From Pseudomonas farris (GTDB lineage Bacteria > Pseudomonadota > Gammaproteobacteria > Pseudomonadales > Pseudomonadaceae): a stretch of 64,000 bases of DNA. The DNA is taken from NCBI RefSeq assembly GCF_019145235.1, contig NZ_JAHSTV010000015.1, forward strand, positions 62,001-126,000, given 5' to 3'. Of this stretch, positions 51,481 to 59,121 are shown in pieces; the stretch's first letter is position 1; each line of letters begins with the position of its first letter. The translations under genes and the position numbers were made by a program. Under the pieces are notes generated by a model. That model was not told the DNA's origin. It searched no databases and was given only the letters and a program-made list of their open reading frames with translations.

Positions 51481-51843
51481 CTACAAGCGACGCTGAAACG
51501 CTTTGACGATTCTGAGCGTGGCGTCGCTTGTTTTCAGATTGTGCACGGCGTCCAGCGGATGCCAGATGCAGTCAAAGATTTCATTCTGTGGCCGAGCCGC
51601 TGCCAGGTTTACGACCGACGCCTCGTACACATGGTGCCGGGTGCTGGTCGTTTCCCATTCCATCAAGTACAGCATGTCATCGACCTCAAGCCCTGTTTCT
51701 TCATAGAGCTCTCGCATGGCCGCGCCCGCAATGGTTTCGCCAGGCTCGATTTTTCCGCCGGGCAAAGTCCAGCGACATCTGCGTTTGCGCACCAGGAGAA
51801 TATGCCGATCCTGCTCGCAAATGATGGTTGCACGTACTTTCAT
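51481..51843 (-). CDS. Nudix hydrolase
   Basis: A 120-residue Nudix-fold enzyme with the complete box GGKIEPGE-x7-RELYEETGL (Gly, Glu and the REx2EE core all present). It hydrolyses a nucleoside diphosphate linked to another moiety; the substrate is unknown. It is convergent with benD. Confidence 0.9.
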   Translation of the reverse strand: MKVRATIICEQDRHILLVRKRRCRWTLPGGKIEPGETIAGAAMRELYEETGLEVDDMLYLMEWETTSTRHHVYEASVVNLAAARPQNEIFDCIWHPLDAVHNLKTSDATLRIVKAFQRRL

Positions 51844-52064
51844 GGGTTACCCGACTGCTGCCTGTCACAAAACAGTCATAAAAATGCAATATTCAGACCG
51901 AAATCCGCAGAAGTGTCTGCTTCAAGGGTTGGAGTCGACAGGGCGGCTGAAAGTGCAATGAAATGCCGGAATCCTGACGCGACGTCTGGTTGGCACTTCA
52001 GTGAAGGTCGGGTGTAAGGTAGTTGAGTTGATCCAGGACTATCACTGCCGAAATGGAGGTGACT

Positions 52065-52283
52065 ATGAGCGTTCCGATGCTGACTAAAATGCACATGAAC
52101 GGCTATGACGTACTCAGCGTAAACAACGGCCCCTGGCGGGTGTGCACCAAAGGTGACCGGCTTGGAGCCTTTGGCAGCAGAGAGGAGGCACTGGCCTATG
52201 CGGCTTCGCTTCCCGCCTACAGAGCGCGGTCGGGCAAAGCGTCGCGTAGCCACAAATCAGAAAGCCAGAAATCAGACAAATAG
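52065..52283 (+). CDS. Small DUF2188-like protein, 72 aa
   Basis: A short protein with a compact strand-helix pattern (YDVLSVNNGPWRVCTKGD, then AFGSREEALAYAASL) resembling the DUF2188 type, and a Lys/Ser-rich tail. GGAGGTG is 5 bases before ATG 52065, and a terminator follows the stop. Function unknown. Confidence 0.65.
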   Translation: MSVPMLTKMHMNGYDVLSVNNGPWRVCTKGDRLGAFGSREEALAYAASLPAYRARSGKASRSHKSESQKSDK

Positions 52284-52291
52284 TGTGCTTG

Positions 52292-52316
52292 AAGCCCCGG
52301 TTCCGCTGGGGCTTTT
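52292..52316 (+). terminator. Terminator of the 72-residue gene
   Basis: AAGCCCC-(9)-GGGGCTT followed by TT, 8 bases after the stop. Confidence 0.85.
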
Positions 52317-52337
52317 AATCGCTGTCAGGCGTGGAGA

Positions 52338-52700
52338 TCAGTAGCCGCTGCCACCCATCCCGCCTGTGGAGGGGGAATATTCTCTGGCTTTTTGTTGGGC
52401 TCGACTCCATTGCGCACAGGTCATGAAACTTTTGTGGTCGACCTTGCCTCGGCTGTCGAAACTGACGTTATATGGCTGCTGATGACCGGCCTGGGTCAGC
52501 TTGTAGTCAAAGCAGGTGCCAGGTTCCACCGTGCGCTGCGTTATCGATAAAGGCTGGCCGGCAATCTGCTGGACTTGTTCCTTGCTCATGCCGGTCTCGA
52601 CCTTGGCGACCAGCGGTTGGTCTCGATAAACGTGTGATTCCGTGTTGCAGCCACCTGACGCCGCCAGCACGGCGATCAGCGCGCATAGACGCTTGTTCAT
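52338..52700 (-). CDS. osmE: Osmotically inducible lipoprotein OsmE
   Basis: A 120-residue SmpA/OmlA (BamE-like) domain lipoprotein. The lipobox ends at Cys18 (LAASGGC). The OsmE pattern follows: GMSKEQVQQIAGQPLS, GTCFDYKL and a late TCAQW. The outer membrane protein family is induced by high osmolarity. It precedes the cotranscribable 79-codon gene region on the same strand. Confidence 0.82.
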   Translation of the reverse strand: MNKRLCALIAVLAASGGCNTESHVYRDQPLVAKVETGMSKEQVQQIAGQPLSITQRTVEPGTCFDYKLTQAGHQQPYNVSFDSRGKVDHKSFMTCAQWSRAQQKAREYSPSTGGMGGSGY

Positions 52701-52711
52701 GGCAGCGCTCT

Positions 52712-52951
52712 CTAGTGAGCTTTCGTTCGACTGATGGATTTTGCTTTTACTTCTTCAGCATAGCCCGCCAGTCGCTCTTCATCGCCCTGGAACAACGCGC
52801 ACAGCCTTAGCGTTGCCTCTGCGTCTACATCATTGCCGGCCAGGCGCAACTGCTCTGCAATGCGCAAAAGCTCTACCGCCGACCACCTCAGGTCCGAGGC
52901 CACACCTTGCAGGTCGCGCCGAAGTTGCTGTTCATATTCATTAAGCCACAT
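52712..52951 (-). CDS. Hypothetical helical protein, 79 aa
   Basis: ATG 52951 has GGAGG 6 bases upstream, so the longer frame to 53044 is discarded. The product is almost entirely helical with heptad-like spacing (LRRDLQGVASDLRWSAVELLRIAEQLRLAG). Its stop is 11 bases before the osmE start, so the two probably form an operon. Function unknown. Confidence 0.65.
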   Translation of the reverse strand: MWLNEYEQQLRRDLQGVASDLRWSAVELLRIAEQLRLAGNDVDAEATLRLCALFQGDEERLAGYAEEVKAKSISRTKAH

Positions 52952-53042
52952 GATGACCTCCTGCAATTCCCCGCTACGAAATAGTAGTCCCATTTGCCTG
53001 TCCGGAGCGTTATGTTCGTCTGATCGCAAGAGAGTCGAAATC

Positions 53043-54269
53043 ATGCAACAACCTGTCTACCAACTGCTGGAAGTCGCCAACGGCAAGCCGATCAAACTCT
53101 GGACCGAGGGTGTGCCGGTTGAAAGCGAAGCCCGGCAGCAACTGATCAATACCGCGAAGATGCCGTTCATCTTCAAGCACCTGGCGGTGATGCCGGATGT
53201 GCATCTGGGCAAAGGGTCCACCATCGGCAGCGTGATCCCCACCGTGGGCGCGATCATTCCGGCGGCCGTGGGGGTGGACATCGGCTGCGGCATGATTGCC
53301 GCGCGCACTTCACTGACCGCCGCCGACTTGCCGGACAACCTGCACGGCCTGCGCAGCGCCATCGAAAAGGTCGTGCCCCATGGCCGCACGTTGAGCCGTG
53401 GCCGCCGCGATGAAGGCGCCTGGAATCACGTTCCACAGCAAGCCGATCAAGCCTGGGCAGCGCTCAGTTCTCGGTTCAAGGCGATCACCGACAAGTACCC
53501 GAAACTTGCCAGTACCAACAACCGCCATCACCTGGGCACCCTCGGTACCGGCAATCACTTCATCGAGGTCTGCCTGGACGAGGCCAACCGCGTCTGGTTC
53601 ATGCTGCACAGCGGTTCTCGCGGCGTTGGCAATGCCATCGGGACTCTGTTCATTCAATTGGCCCAGGCGGATATGCGCCAGCACATCGCCAATCTGCCGG
53701 ACCGCGATCTGGCCTATTTCAAGGAAGGCAGCCGGCATTTCGACGACTACGTCGAAGCGGTGGGCTGGGCTCAGGACTTCGCCCGACAGAACCGGGCGTT
53801 GATGATGCAGGCGGTGATTCAGGCAGCGCGGCAAGTGATTCGCAAACCCTTCGAGGTCGCGCTGGAGGCTGTGAACTGCCACCACAATTACGTGCAGAAA
53901 GAGCGGCACTTCGGTGAAGACGTCCTGGTCACCCGCAAGGGCGCGGTGTCGGCGAAGAAGGGCGAGCTGGGGATCATTCCTGGCTCCATGGGGGCCAAAA
54001 GCTTCATCGTTCGAGGTCTCGGCAACGAGCAATCGTTCTGTTCCTGCAGCCACGGTGCCGGTCGGACCATGAGCCGCACCAAAGCCAAAAATACCTTCAC
54101 TGTCGCAGACCAGATCCGCGCGACCGCTCATGTGGAGTGTCGCAAGGATGCGGCGGTCATCGATGAGATTCCGATGGCTTACAAGGACATCGATAAAGTC
54201 ATGTACGCCCAGCGTGATCTGGTGGAAGTACTGCACACCTTGCGACAGGTGGTCTGCGTGAAGGGGTAG
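53043..54269 (+). CDS. rtcB: RNA-splicing ligase RtcB
   Basis: A 408-residue RNA ligase that joins 2',3'-cyclic phosphate (3'-phosphate) and 5'-OH ends using GTP and Mn2+. Metal ligands lie in PDVHLGKG, DIGCGM and NRHHLGTLGTGNHF. The guanylated His lies in CSHGAGRTMSR. The length matches the bacterial branch usually paired with the PrfH release factor, but no prfH, rtcA or rtcR is adjacent here. Confidence 0.93.
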   Translation: MQQPVYQLLEVANGKPIKLWTEGVPVESEARQQLINTAKMPFIFKHLAVMPDVHLGKGSTIGSVIPTVGAIIPAAVGVDIGCGMIAARTSLTAADLPDNLHGLRSAIEKVVPHGRTLSRGRRDEGAWNHVPQQADQAWAALSSRFKAITDKYPKLASTNNRHHLGTLGTGNHFIEVCLDEANRVWFMLHSGSRGVGNAIGTLFIQLAQADMRQHIANLPDRDLAYFKEGSRHFDDYVEAVGWAQDFARQNRALMMQAVIQAARQVIRKPFEVALEAVNCHHNYVQKERHFGEDVLVTRKGAVSAKKGELGIIPGSMGAKSFIVRGLGNEQSFCSCSHGAGRTMSRTKAKNTFTVADQIRATAHVECRKDAAVIDEIPMAYKDIDKVMYAQRDLVEVLHTLRQVVCVKG

Positions 54270-54367
54270 AGCGGGAACGGCTTCCATTGGTCGGGAACAT
54301 TAACGCGAATGAACAGCTCTGCTGTCGTATTGAGGTATTGATCTATTCGCTAGGGAGGCCATCTCGA

Positions 54368-54604
54368 ATGACGACTACCGATGATTTCAGACACCATGCG
54401 CATGAGCTGATTGTTGACCTGGACGCGGCAACCACGGAAATGATGCAACTCATCTCGGCCCATCAGTTGAGCGGCCCGGAATGGGAGCGGGTCACAAAAT
54501 GGCAGCATGAAGCGTACGAGCGATGGATGACGTATCTGAATGCGAGATCGTATCCCGATTCTGGCTCGGGGGCCGAGCCGGGGCAGGACGAAGCCCCTGT
54601 ATAG
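54368..54604 (+). CDS. Hypothetical protein, 78 aa
   Basis: A GGGAGG site lies just upstream of ATG 54368. The product is a helical His/Asp/Glu-rich protein (HHAHELIVDLDAATTEMMQL) with conserved Trp residues and an acidic tail. No signal peptide. Unrecognised. Confidence 0.6.
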   Translation: MTTTDDFRHHAHELIVDLDAATTEMMQLISAHQLSGPEWERVTKWQHEAYERWMTYLNARSYPDSGSGAEPGQDEAPV

Positions 54605-54667
54605 AGACCGTCGGGTGTCCACTGGATGTACAGATTACATTTCCCGTTTTTCAGGATAGGAAGCGTT

Positions 54668-55003
54668 ATGCGCATATTGATAGCGGGAGTAGCGGTGGCT
54701 GTGTTGGCAGGCTGTTCATTACCCGCATCCGTGGTTCCCGGCGAGCCCAATATCAGCAAATACAGTGATAAGGCGCCCAAGGAATATGCCGCGTGTGTAT
54801 TGCCGTTGTGGCGTCAGGACATTCCGGGATCGACGCAATCAGCAATTTCCAATGGCTACCGGATCACCGCACCGAGCATCATCACGGCTGACGAAATTCT
54901 GGTTATCGTGAAATCGAAGGATGGCAGCCAGGTATCGCTTTACCAAGGGCCACCGTGGGCCAAGTCAGGGGCGCTACGCCAAGCTGTCCGGGATTGTTTG
55001 TAA
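54668..55003 (+). CDS. Small lipoprotein, 111 aa
   Basis: The N-terminal signal MRILIAGVAVAVLAGC ends in a lipobox (LAGC, Cys16). The mature part has two further Cys (AACVLPLW and the penultimate residue) that may form a disulfide. It resembles small Pseudomonas surface lipoproteins of unknown function. Confidence 0.72.
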   Translation: MRILIAGVAVAVLAGCSLPASVVPGEPNISKYSDKAPKEYAACVLPLWRQDIPGSTQSAISNGYRITAPSIITADEILVIVKSKDGSQVSLYQGPPWAKSGALRQAVRDCL

Positions 55004-55135
55004 CGCTCGCTTCGTTCGTACTTTGTTCGTTCGTGCGTGACGGCCTGTGCCGTATGTCGGAGCCATATGTCGGAATCCAGGAACGGTCATTCCTGAAATA
55101 ACTTCCAAGAGCAGACAGTCCCTGGGAGTTTGGCT

Positions 55136-55366
55136 ATGAATGATGATCGAAAAAAGGCAGCCCTCGATGCCTGGTACCGGCTTTTGAGAGAACCGGAGGC
55201 CGGGATGGATTGTGAAGAACACTACGACAAACTGCTGAAAGCGGCGGATGAAATGGAGGGAGCCGGGATCATCAACAACACCGAATGGCGTGAGCTGGTG
55301 CGAGATGCCCGGGGAGCTTTTTCCGCTACAAGCGATGGTATCGGGAGCGGAACAGTCAGCAGATGA
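55136..55366 (+). CDS. Hypothetical protein, 76 aa
   Basis: TGGGAG lies 7 bases before ATG 55136; an in-frame TTG at 55130 is less likely. The helical, charged product (MNDDRKKAALDAWYRLLREP; EEHYDKLLKAADEME) is of unknown function. Confidence 0.6.
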   Translation: MNDDRKKAALDAWYRLLREPEAGMDCEEHYDKLLKAADEMEGAGIINNTEWRELVRDARGAFSATSDGIGSGTVSR

Positions 55367-55432
55367 CTTAAAAATAGTGTGGATATTTAATGAGTTAGGA
55401 GATTTAGTAACTGGATAGTGAGTCAGAATATC

Positions 55433-55461
55433 TTGTTACAAGTCGCGCAATTGGGTAATAT
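55433..55461 (+). promoter_or_regulatory. Sigma-70-type promoter of a candidate small RNA
   Basis: TTGTTA (55433-55438), an exact 17-base spacer, then TAATAT (55456-55461). Transcription would start at about 55468. No open frame follows before a strong terminator. Confidence 0.6.
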
Positions 55462-55467
55462 CCCCCC

Positions 55468-55533
55468 GCGTTCACCACCACGGTTTATGCATTTTTAAAG
55501 CCCAGGCGTCCATCAGCTGCCTGGGCTTTTTTT
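55468..55533 (+). ncRNA. Candidate small RNA, about 66 nt
   Basis: It is bounded by the consensus-like promoter at 55433-55461 and a strong terminator (55497-55535). The 5' part is unstructured and pyrimidine-rich with TTCACCACCACGG, a possible base-pairing seed. It lies alone in a 264-base gap. It does not match an sRNA I recognise. Confidence 0.45.
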
Positions 55534-55535
55534 TT
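55497..55535 (+). terminator. Strong rho-independent terminator
   Basis: AAAGCCCAGGC-(11)-GCCTGGGCTTT is perfect over 11 pairs and continues into a run of ten T. Confidence 0.92.
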
Positions 55536-55630
55536 GTCTTGAATTTGGAATGGCTTATGAGCGCGCTGCCGGCAGAGAGCCAGCAGCGTCGATGATGAGC
55601 GTGATGGACAAACGTTATTGATGCCTGTCG

Positions 55631-55825
55631 TTACCCGGCCGGATCAGCCTTGCGACGATCGCTGCCGGATGGGTTGCCAGTGTCAAGAAGCCTCCTCTCC
55701 ACCAGGACATTTTGCAGGGCCTGGCGTGCCGAGGGGCTTAGCTGATGTTCTCTCTCCTTGAGCTCGAGCAAGATGGGGTTGGACCATCCACGATAGGTTT
55801 GCTCGGAAGTTCGAGTAGATGTCAT
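55631..55825 (-). CDS. Small hypothetical protein, 64 aa
   Basis: ATG 55825 is preceded by AAAGGAGA at about 6 bases. The product is basic and helical (LLELKEREHQLSPSARQALQ, then VERRLLDTG). The strong binding site supports it as a real gene. Function unknown. Confidence 0.6.
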   Translation of the reverse strand: MTSTRTSEQTYRGWSNPILLELKEREHQLSPSARQALQNVLVERRLLDTGNPSGSDRRKADPAG

Positions 55826-56013
55826 CTATCTCTCCTTTGATGAATCGCCCGACAACACAGTGGGCGAAGTCCTGTGCGCTAAAAATCCTAGTTGAGGAAA
55901 CGACTTGTCGCCAGTGAGCGGATTGCAATGAGGTGCCGGTCATCCTTCGCGACGCGGGTAGTCCACGATTCGGGCGTAAACTTAAGAGGCTACCTCATCA
56001 AAAGGAGCCGCAT

Positions 56014-56208
56014 ATGATCGCCGACCAAATGAATAGACAGGAGTCGGAGCAAAGCGCTGTTTGGGATCAATACTTCTGTGCCGCGTTGATTGCGGAAAGC
56101 AATCTGACGGCACCGGTGGTTGGAGAAGCCACCCACGAAGACAGGCAGAATCTGTTAATCCAAAGGGCCAAAGCACTCGCCGATAAGATGCTGGAAAACA
56201 GAAGATAA
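56014..56208 (+). CDS. Small hypothetical protein, 64 aa
   Basis: AAAAGGAG lies 6 bases before ATG 56014. The product has a Gln/Glu-rich helical N-terminus and a Lys/Arg-rich C-terminal helix (RQNLLIQRAKALADKMLE). A terminator follows at once, so it is probably a single-gene transcript. Function unknown. Confidence 0.62.
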   Translation: MIADQMNRQESEQSAVWDQYFCAALIAESNLTAPVVGEATHEDRQNLLIQRAKALADKMLENRR

Positions 56209-56211
56209 CCG

Positions 56212-56240
56212 GAGCCCAGCCATTGCGCTGGGCTCTTCAC
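56212..56240 (+). terminator. Terminator of the 64-codon gene
   Basis: GAGCCCAGC-(6)-GCTGGGCTC forms nine pairs, followed by TTCAC and TTTTT. Confidence 0.82.
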
Positions 56241-56328
56241 TTTTTGATGTTCTTATCTTTCTTCCAAGTGAACGCTCCTTGGTCATGGATCGTCTACAGT
56301 TGATAGTTCATGGATACGGAGATCGAAC

Positions 56329-56634
56329 ATGAAGTGCCTAATCTGTCAGGCTGCCTCTAATACTGTTCATGCGGCTGGAGAATGGTCAGAAGTCAAATGC
56401 TCGGCCGGATGTGGACGCTACAAGGTCTCGGCGAACCTTGTGGCGAAAATGAAATTCAAGAACGAGTTCTTTGACATCGAACGCACAAGACGATGGCTTG
56501 AGATGGCGCGCAATGACGATCCGGTGCCGTTGATATCCACCTATGACTACTTCGTTTCCTTATTGCATCGCGACACCGAGGAAAGGTCGGTCATCGCGCC
56601 GATTCGTTCCAGGCAGCCGTTGGTTGCGGATTAG
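56329..56634 (+). CDS. Zinc-ribbon-like small protein, 101 aa
   Basis: N-terminal C-x2-C (MKCLICQAA) and a second Cys cluster (VKCSAGCGRYKVS) form a probable zinc ribbon. The segment FDIERTRRWLEM follows. CGGAGATCG precedes the ATG. The layout C-x2-C, CGxY(K/R)(V/I)S, D(I/T)ERTR is shared with the protein at 56861, so the two are tandem paralogues. Role unknown. Confidence 0.65.
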   Translation: MKCLICQAASNTVHAAGEWSEVKCSAGCGRYKVSANLVAKMKFKNEFFDIERTRRWLEMARNDDPVPLISTYDYFVSLLHRDTEERSVIAPIRSRQPLVAD

Positions 56635-56860
56635 AATCCGCCCCCGGTGAACTGCGCAGACTCTGTAGGAGCAGCCTTCGGCAGCTCCTGCAGGGGTTCA
56701 CGCAGGCATTGCTCGATCTATCGACAAAAAACAAGCAACCTCCATGGATAGCCCCTGTCGATATCAACATGTCCCCGCTATTTTCGTCATCACACCCTAC
56801 CCAGGTTGTCAGCATTTATGGCGGGCTGAAAGCGGCTAACTGAATGATCAGGAGGTGGCT

Positions 56861-57115
56861 ATGAGCTGTCCGCTGTGTGGAAACACTAATGCGCTGGAAG
56901 ATCTTTCGTTCGGGGGCGGCTTGCGCATTTATTGTGAGCCGTGTGGTGGTTTCTATCGGATTTCAACAACCCTGAATGCCTTGGCCGACGGAAGAACCTA
57001 TGACACCGAGCGCACTCGAGCCCGACTGAAAAAGAAGCGTGAAACCGACAAGTTGGAAGACCAGGAGCCGGCGCTAGGCGCGGAGGACAAAGACCTGCTC
57101 GTCGAGCCAAACTGA
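56861..57115 (+). CDS. Zinc-ribbon-like small protein, 84 aa (paralogue of the gene at 56329)
   Basis: MSCPLCG and YCEPCGGFYRIS supply a four-Cys zinc ribbon, followed by YDTERTRARLKKKRE. The last third is acidic. GGAGGTGG lies just before ATG 56861. The shared motifs with the upstream 101-residue protein indicate an old duplication. Confidence 0.65.
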   Translation: MSCPLCGNTNALEDLSFGGGLRIYCEPCGGFYRISTTLNALADGRTYDTERTRARLKKKRETDKLEDQEPALGAEDKDLLVEPN

Positions 57116-57297
57116 TGTGTCGCGCAATAAGCATGCGCCCCAGCGAACGGCGCACTGGGTGGGGGAAGGTTATCTCTGCGAGGCGGTTGCGGTGGATGTG
57201 TGCACAAGGACTCGCCTGACCCTGAAGCCGGGTTTCGAAAGGAATTCCAGGCCAGGCGAGCGTGCCAGATCCATGCGAGCTTTAATCCTGGGCCCGA

Positions 57298-57714
57298 TCA
57301 ATGATGAGCCTGTGCCACTCCGCGCAAAACCGTGGCAGCGGCGGATTGAGATCGAGTGCTGGCAATGTTTCCCAGCGACACAACGCCAACCAGGCGTTTG
57401 TCTCGGTTGAGCACGGGCAGGCGACGCAGTTGCACGTCCGCCATGTTTTTTGCCACATGCTCTATGTCTTCATCCTCAAAGCAATAGCGGATGCCGCCAG
57501 TCATTACTTTACTGATAGGGGTTTTGCCGGGGAGTCCTTCGGCTACGGCTCTAATGGCTATATCCCGGTCCGTGATCATGCCAATCAGACGCTCTTGCTC
57601 CTCAACCATGATGGCGCCGCTATCGATCCTGGCCATCATGTTCGCGGCCTCCTGGATCGTCTGGCTTGGCTTGGCTGTTAAAACATCTTTCGTCATAACC
57701 TCCGAAATCTTCAT
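57298..57714 (-). CDS. CBS domain protein
   Basis: A 138-residue protein made of two CBS motifs (SEVMTKDVLTAKPSQTIQEA with GMITDRDIAIRAVAEG; then SKVMTGGIRYCFEDEDIEHV with GVVSLGNIA). Such stand-alone pairs bind adenine nucleotides and regulate partner proteins. AAAGGAG is 8 bases upstream of ATG 57714. Confidence 0.9.
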   Translation of the reverse strand: MKISEVMTKDVLTAKPSQTIQEAANMMARIDSGAIMVEEQERLIGMITDRDIAIRAVAEGLPGKTPISKVMTGGIRYCFEDEDIEHVAKNMADVQLRRLPVLNRDKRLVGVVSLGNIASTRSQSAAATVLRGVAQAHH

Positions 57715-57790
57715 GAAAAGACTCCTTTAAAGTGATGCTTCAGTGATTAAGGGCTGCCAATTTTTTTGACTTTGGAGGGGAAGGGCGGGT

Positions 57791-58501
57791 TCAGATTGTT
57801 TTATCCCCACTCGTCATGGTGGCGGAGATAGGCTCTATCAGTTCTGAGCCCTGGTTCTTCACATTGCCCACGGCCATGTCCACTTTGAACCATTCGAAGA
57901 CGTCGCAAGGTTCGCGTTCCTGCAGGAGTATCTGCTCGGCGCGCTCCTTGGGCGTGTAGGGGTCAATCCATTCCCGGGCCAGTTCGGGAATGAGCGTCAC
58001 AGGCCGACGGTCGTGAAGATCCACCATGCCACCTTCACTGTCCGCGGTGATGATCACGAAGCCGTCATGCTCGTCCGGCTCCTTTTCGTACCTCGGATAC
58101 TGACCAATGGCGGCGCACAGGATCGGCGCGCGATCCTTGCGACGGATCAGGTAAGGCTGTTTCTTCGGACCGCCCTCGTAAACCCATTCAAACCAGTTGT
58201 CGATGGCAATAATTGCCCGGTGCGGCCATATCTCCTTGAAGAATGGATCGTGGGCGACTTTCTCAACCCGGGCGTTGATCGGTGTCGCGTGATCCCTGGC
58301 CCAGTGCGGTCGCCAGCCCCAACGAACCCTGTCGGCGTGCAGCATGCCGCTTTCCTCGTGGAGCAAGGCGAGCTGAGTTGACGGCGCGGCGTTGTAGAGC
58401 TCGAGCGGCTGATCGCCAGCATTGTTGACCAGGGCGTTGGGCATACTCAACGCCGCCACGAACTCGTGAACACCTCGATACTGCGAAAGTCGTCCGCACA
58501 T
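57791..58501 (-). CDS. SRAP domain protein (YedK/HMCES family)
   Basis: A 236-residue protein starting MCGRLSQY, where Cys2 becomes the nucleophile that crosslinks to abasic sites in single-stranded DNA. Other conserved residues are seen: NARVEK, the Glu of NWFEWVYEG and the His of DLHDRRPV. It protects abasic DNA. ATG 58501 places Cys2 correctly, so the upstream extension to 58537 is rejected. Confidence 0.92.
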   Translation of the reverse strand: MCGRLSQYRGVHEFVAALSMPNALVNNAGDQPLELYNAAPSTQLALLHEESGMLHADRVRWGWRPHWARDHATPINARVEKVAHDPFFKEIWPHRAIIAIDNWFEWVYEGGPKKQPYLIRRKDRAPILCAAIGQYPRYEKEPDEHDGFVIITADSEGGMVDLHDRRPVTLIPELAREWIDPYTPKERAEQILLQEREPCDVFEWFKVDMAVGNVKNQGSELIEPISATMTSGDKTI

Positions 58502-58584
58502 GGCTGAGCCCTCATGCTTAATCCTGAGCTTAGACAATAGTTACAGGGTGGGGCGTACCCCGAGCAGCCGAAGTCGGATGGGGG

Positions 58585-58848
58585 TCAATGAACCGCTGAG
58601 GACCTCGGAACCGGGACGTGATCAAATCTGGAAATCTCTTTGATCCAGAAACGACGATATTTAGTCTGGTCTGGCGCCAGCGGTTTGTGATTTGACCAGG
58701 GATGCTCAGTTTTCAAGCTGGCGCGGTACACCTCCCACTCCTTCTCCTCGGCCACTTCCTTGGCCCTTTTCTCATCATCGAACCAGCCAAGTACATAAAC
58801 TTCGCCCTGATCCATTCCATGCTCGATCAGCAGATAGATATCTTTCAT
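58585..58848 (-). CDS. Hypothetical protein, 87 aa
   Basis: A small soluble protein with a strand-rich N-terminus (DIYLLIEHGMDQGEVYVLGW) and a charged helix (DDEKRAKEVAEEKEWEV). It lies upstream of the SRAP gene on the same strand with an 83-base gap. Unrecognised family. Confidence 0.6.
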   Translation of the reverse strand: MKDIYLLIEHGMDQGEVYVLGWFDDEKRAKEVAEEKEWEVYRASLKTEHPWSNHKPLAPDQTKYRRFWIKEISRFDHVPVPRSSAVH

Positions 58849-59042
58849 AAGCTTGAACCCATTACTACACGTTCTAAAATCCCCTAATGCCGGGGCATTG
58901 TTTTGACTATCGGCAGGTACTTTCGATTATTGAGTATTGTCGATGAATGGCACGAAGTCGAACTTGTGTTCGATAGCCTGGCTGATCGCGCCGCACAGGA
59001 TCGGTGTTGCGCGGCCCCTGGCGGCGCGGATTCGCGGGTTTC

Positions 59043-59056
59043 TTGATTGATGTCAA
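59043..59056. promoter_or_regulatory. ANR/FNR box upstream of the CopD-like gene
   Basis: TTGAT-TGAT-GTCAA differs by one base from the consensus TTGAT-N4-ATCAA. Its centre lies about 72 bases before the ATG at 59122. Confidence 0.7.
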
Positions 59057-59121
59057 TCGCCTGAGTCGAGCTGCTCTGTATTCTCCGGAGAAACCGACAG
59101 CTGAATTGAGGGCGAACATTC

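Noticed and set aside
55381..55430. GGA motifs (GGATA, AGGAG, TGGAT) read as a possible RsmX/Y/Z-type RNA
   Set aside because: The motifs lie upstream of the likely promoter at 55433 and are not displayed in hairpin loops, so an Rsm-type RNA is not supported.
57117..57410. 97-codon forward frame after the second zinc-ribbon gene
   Set aside because: It overlaps the well-supported CBS gene on the other strand, lacks a binding site and has no recognisable product.
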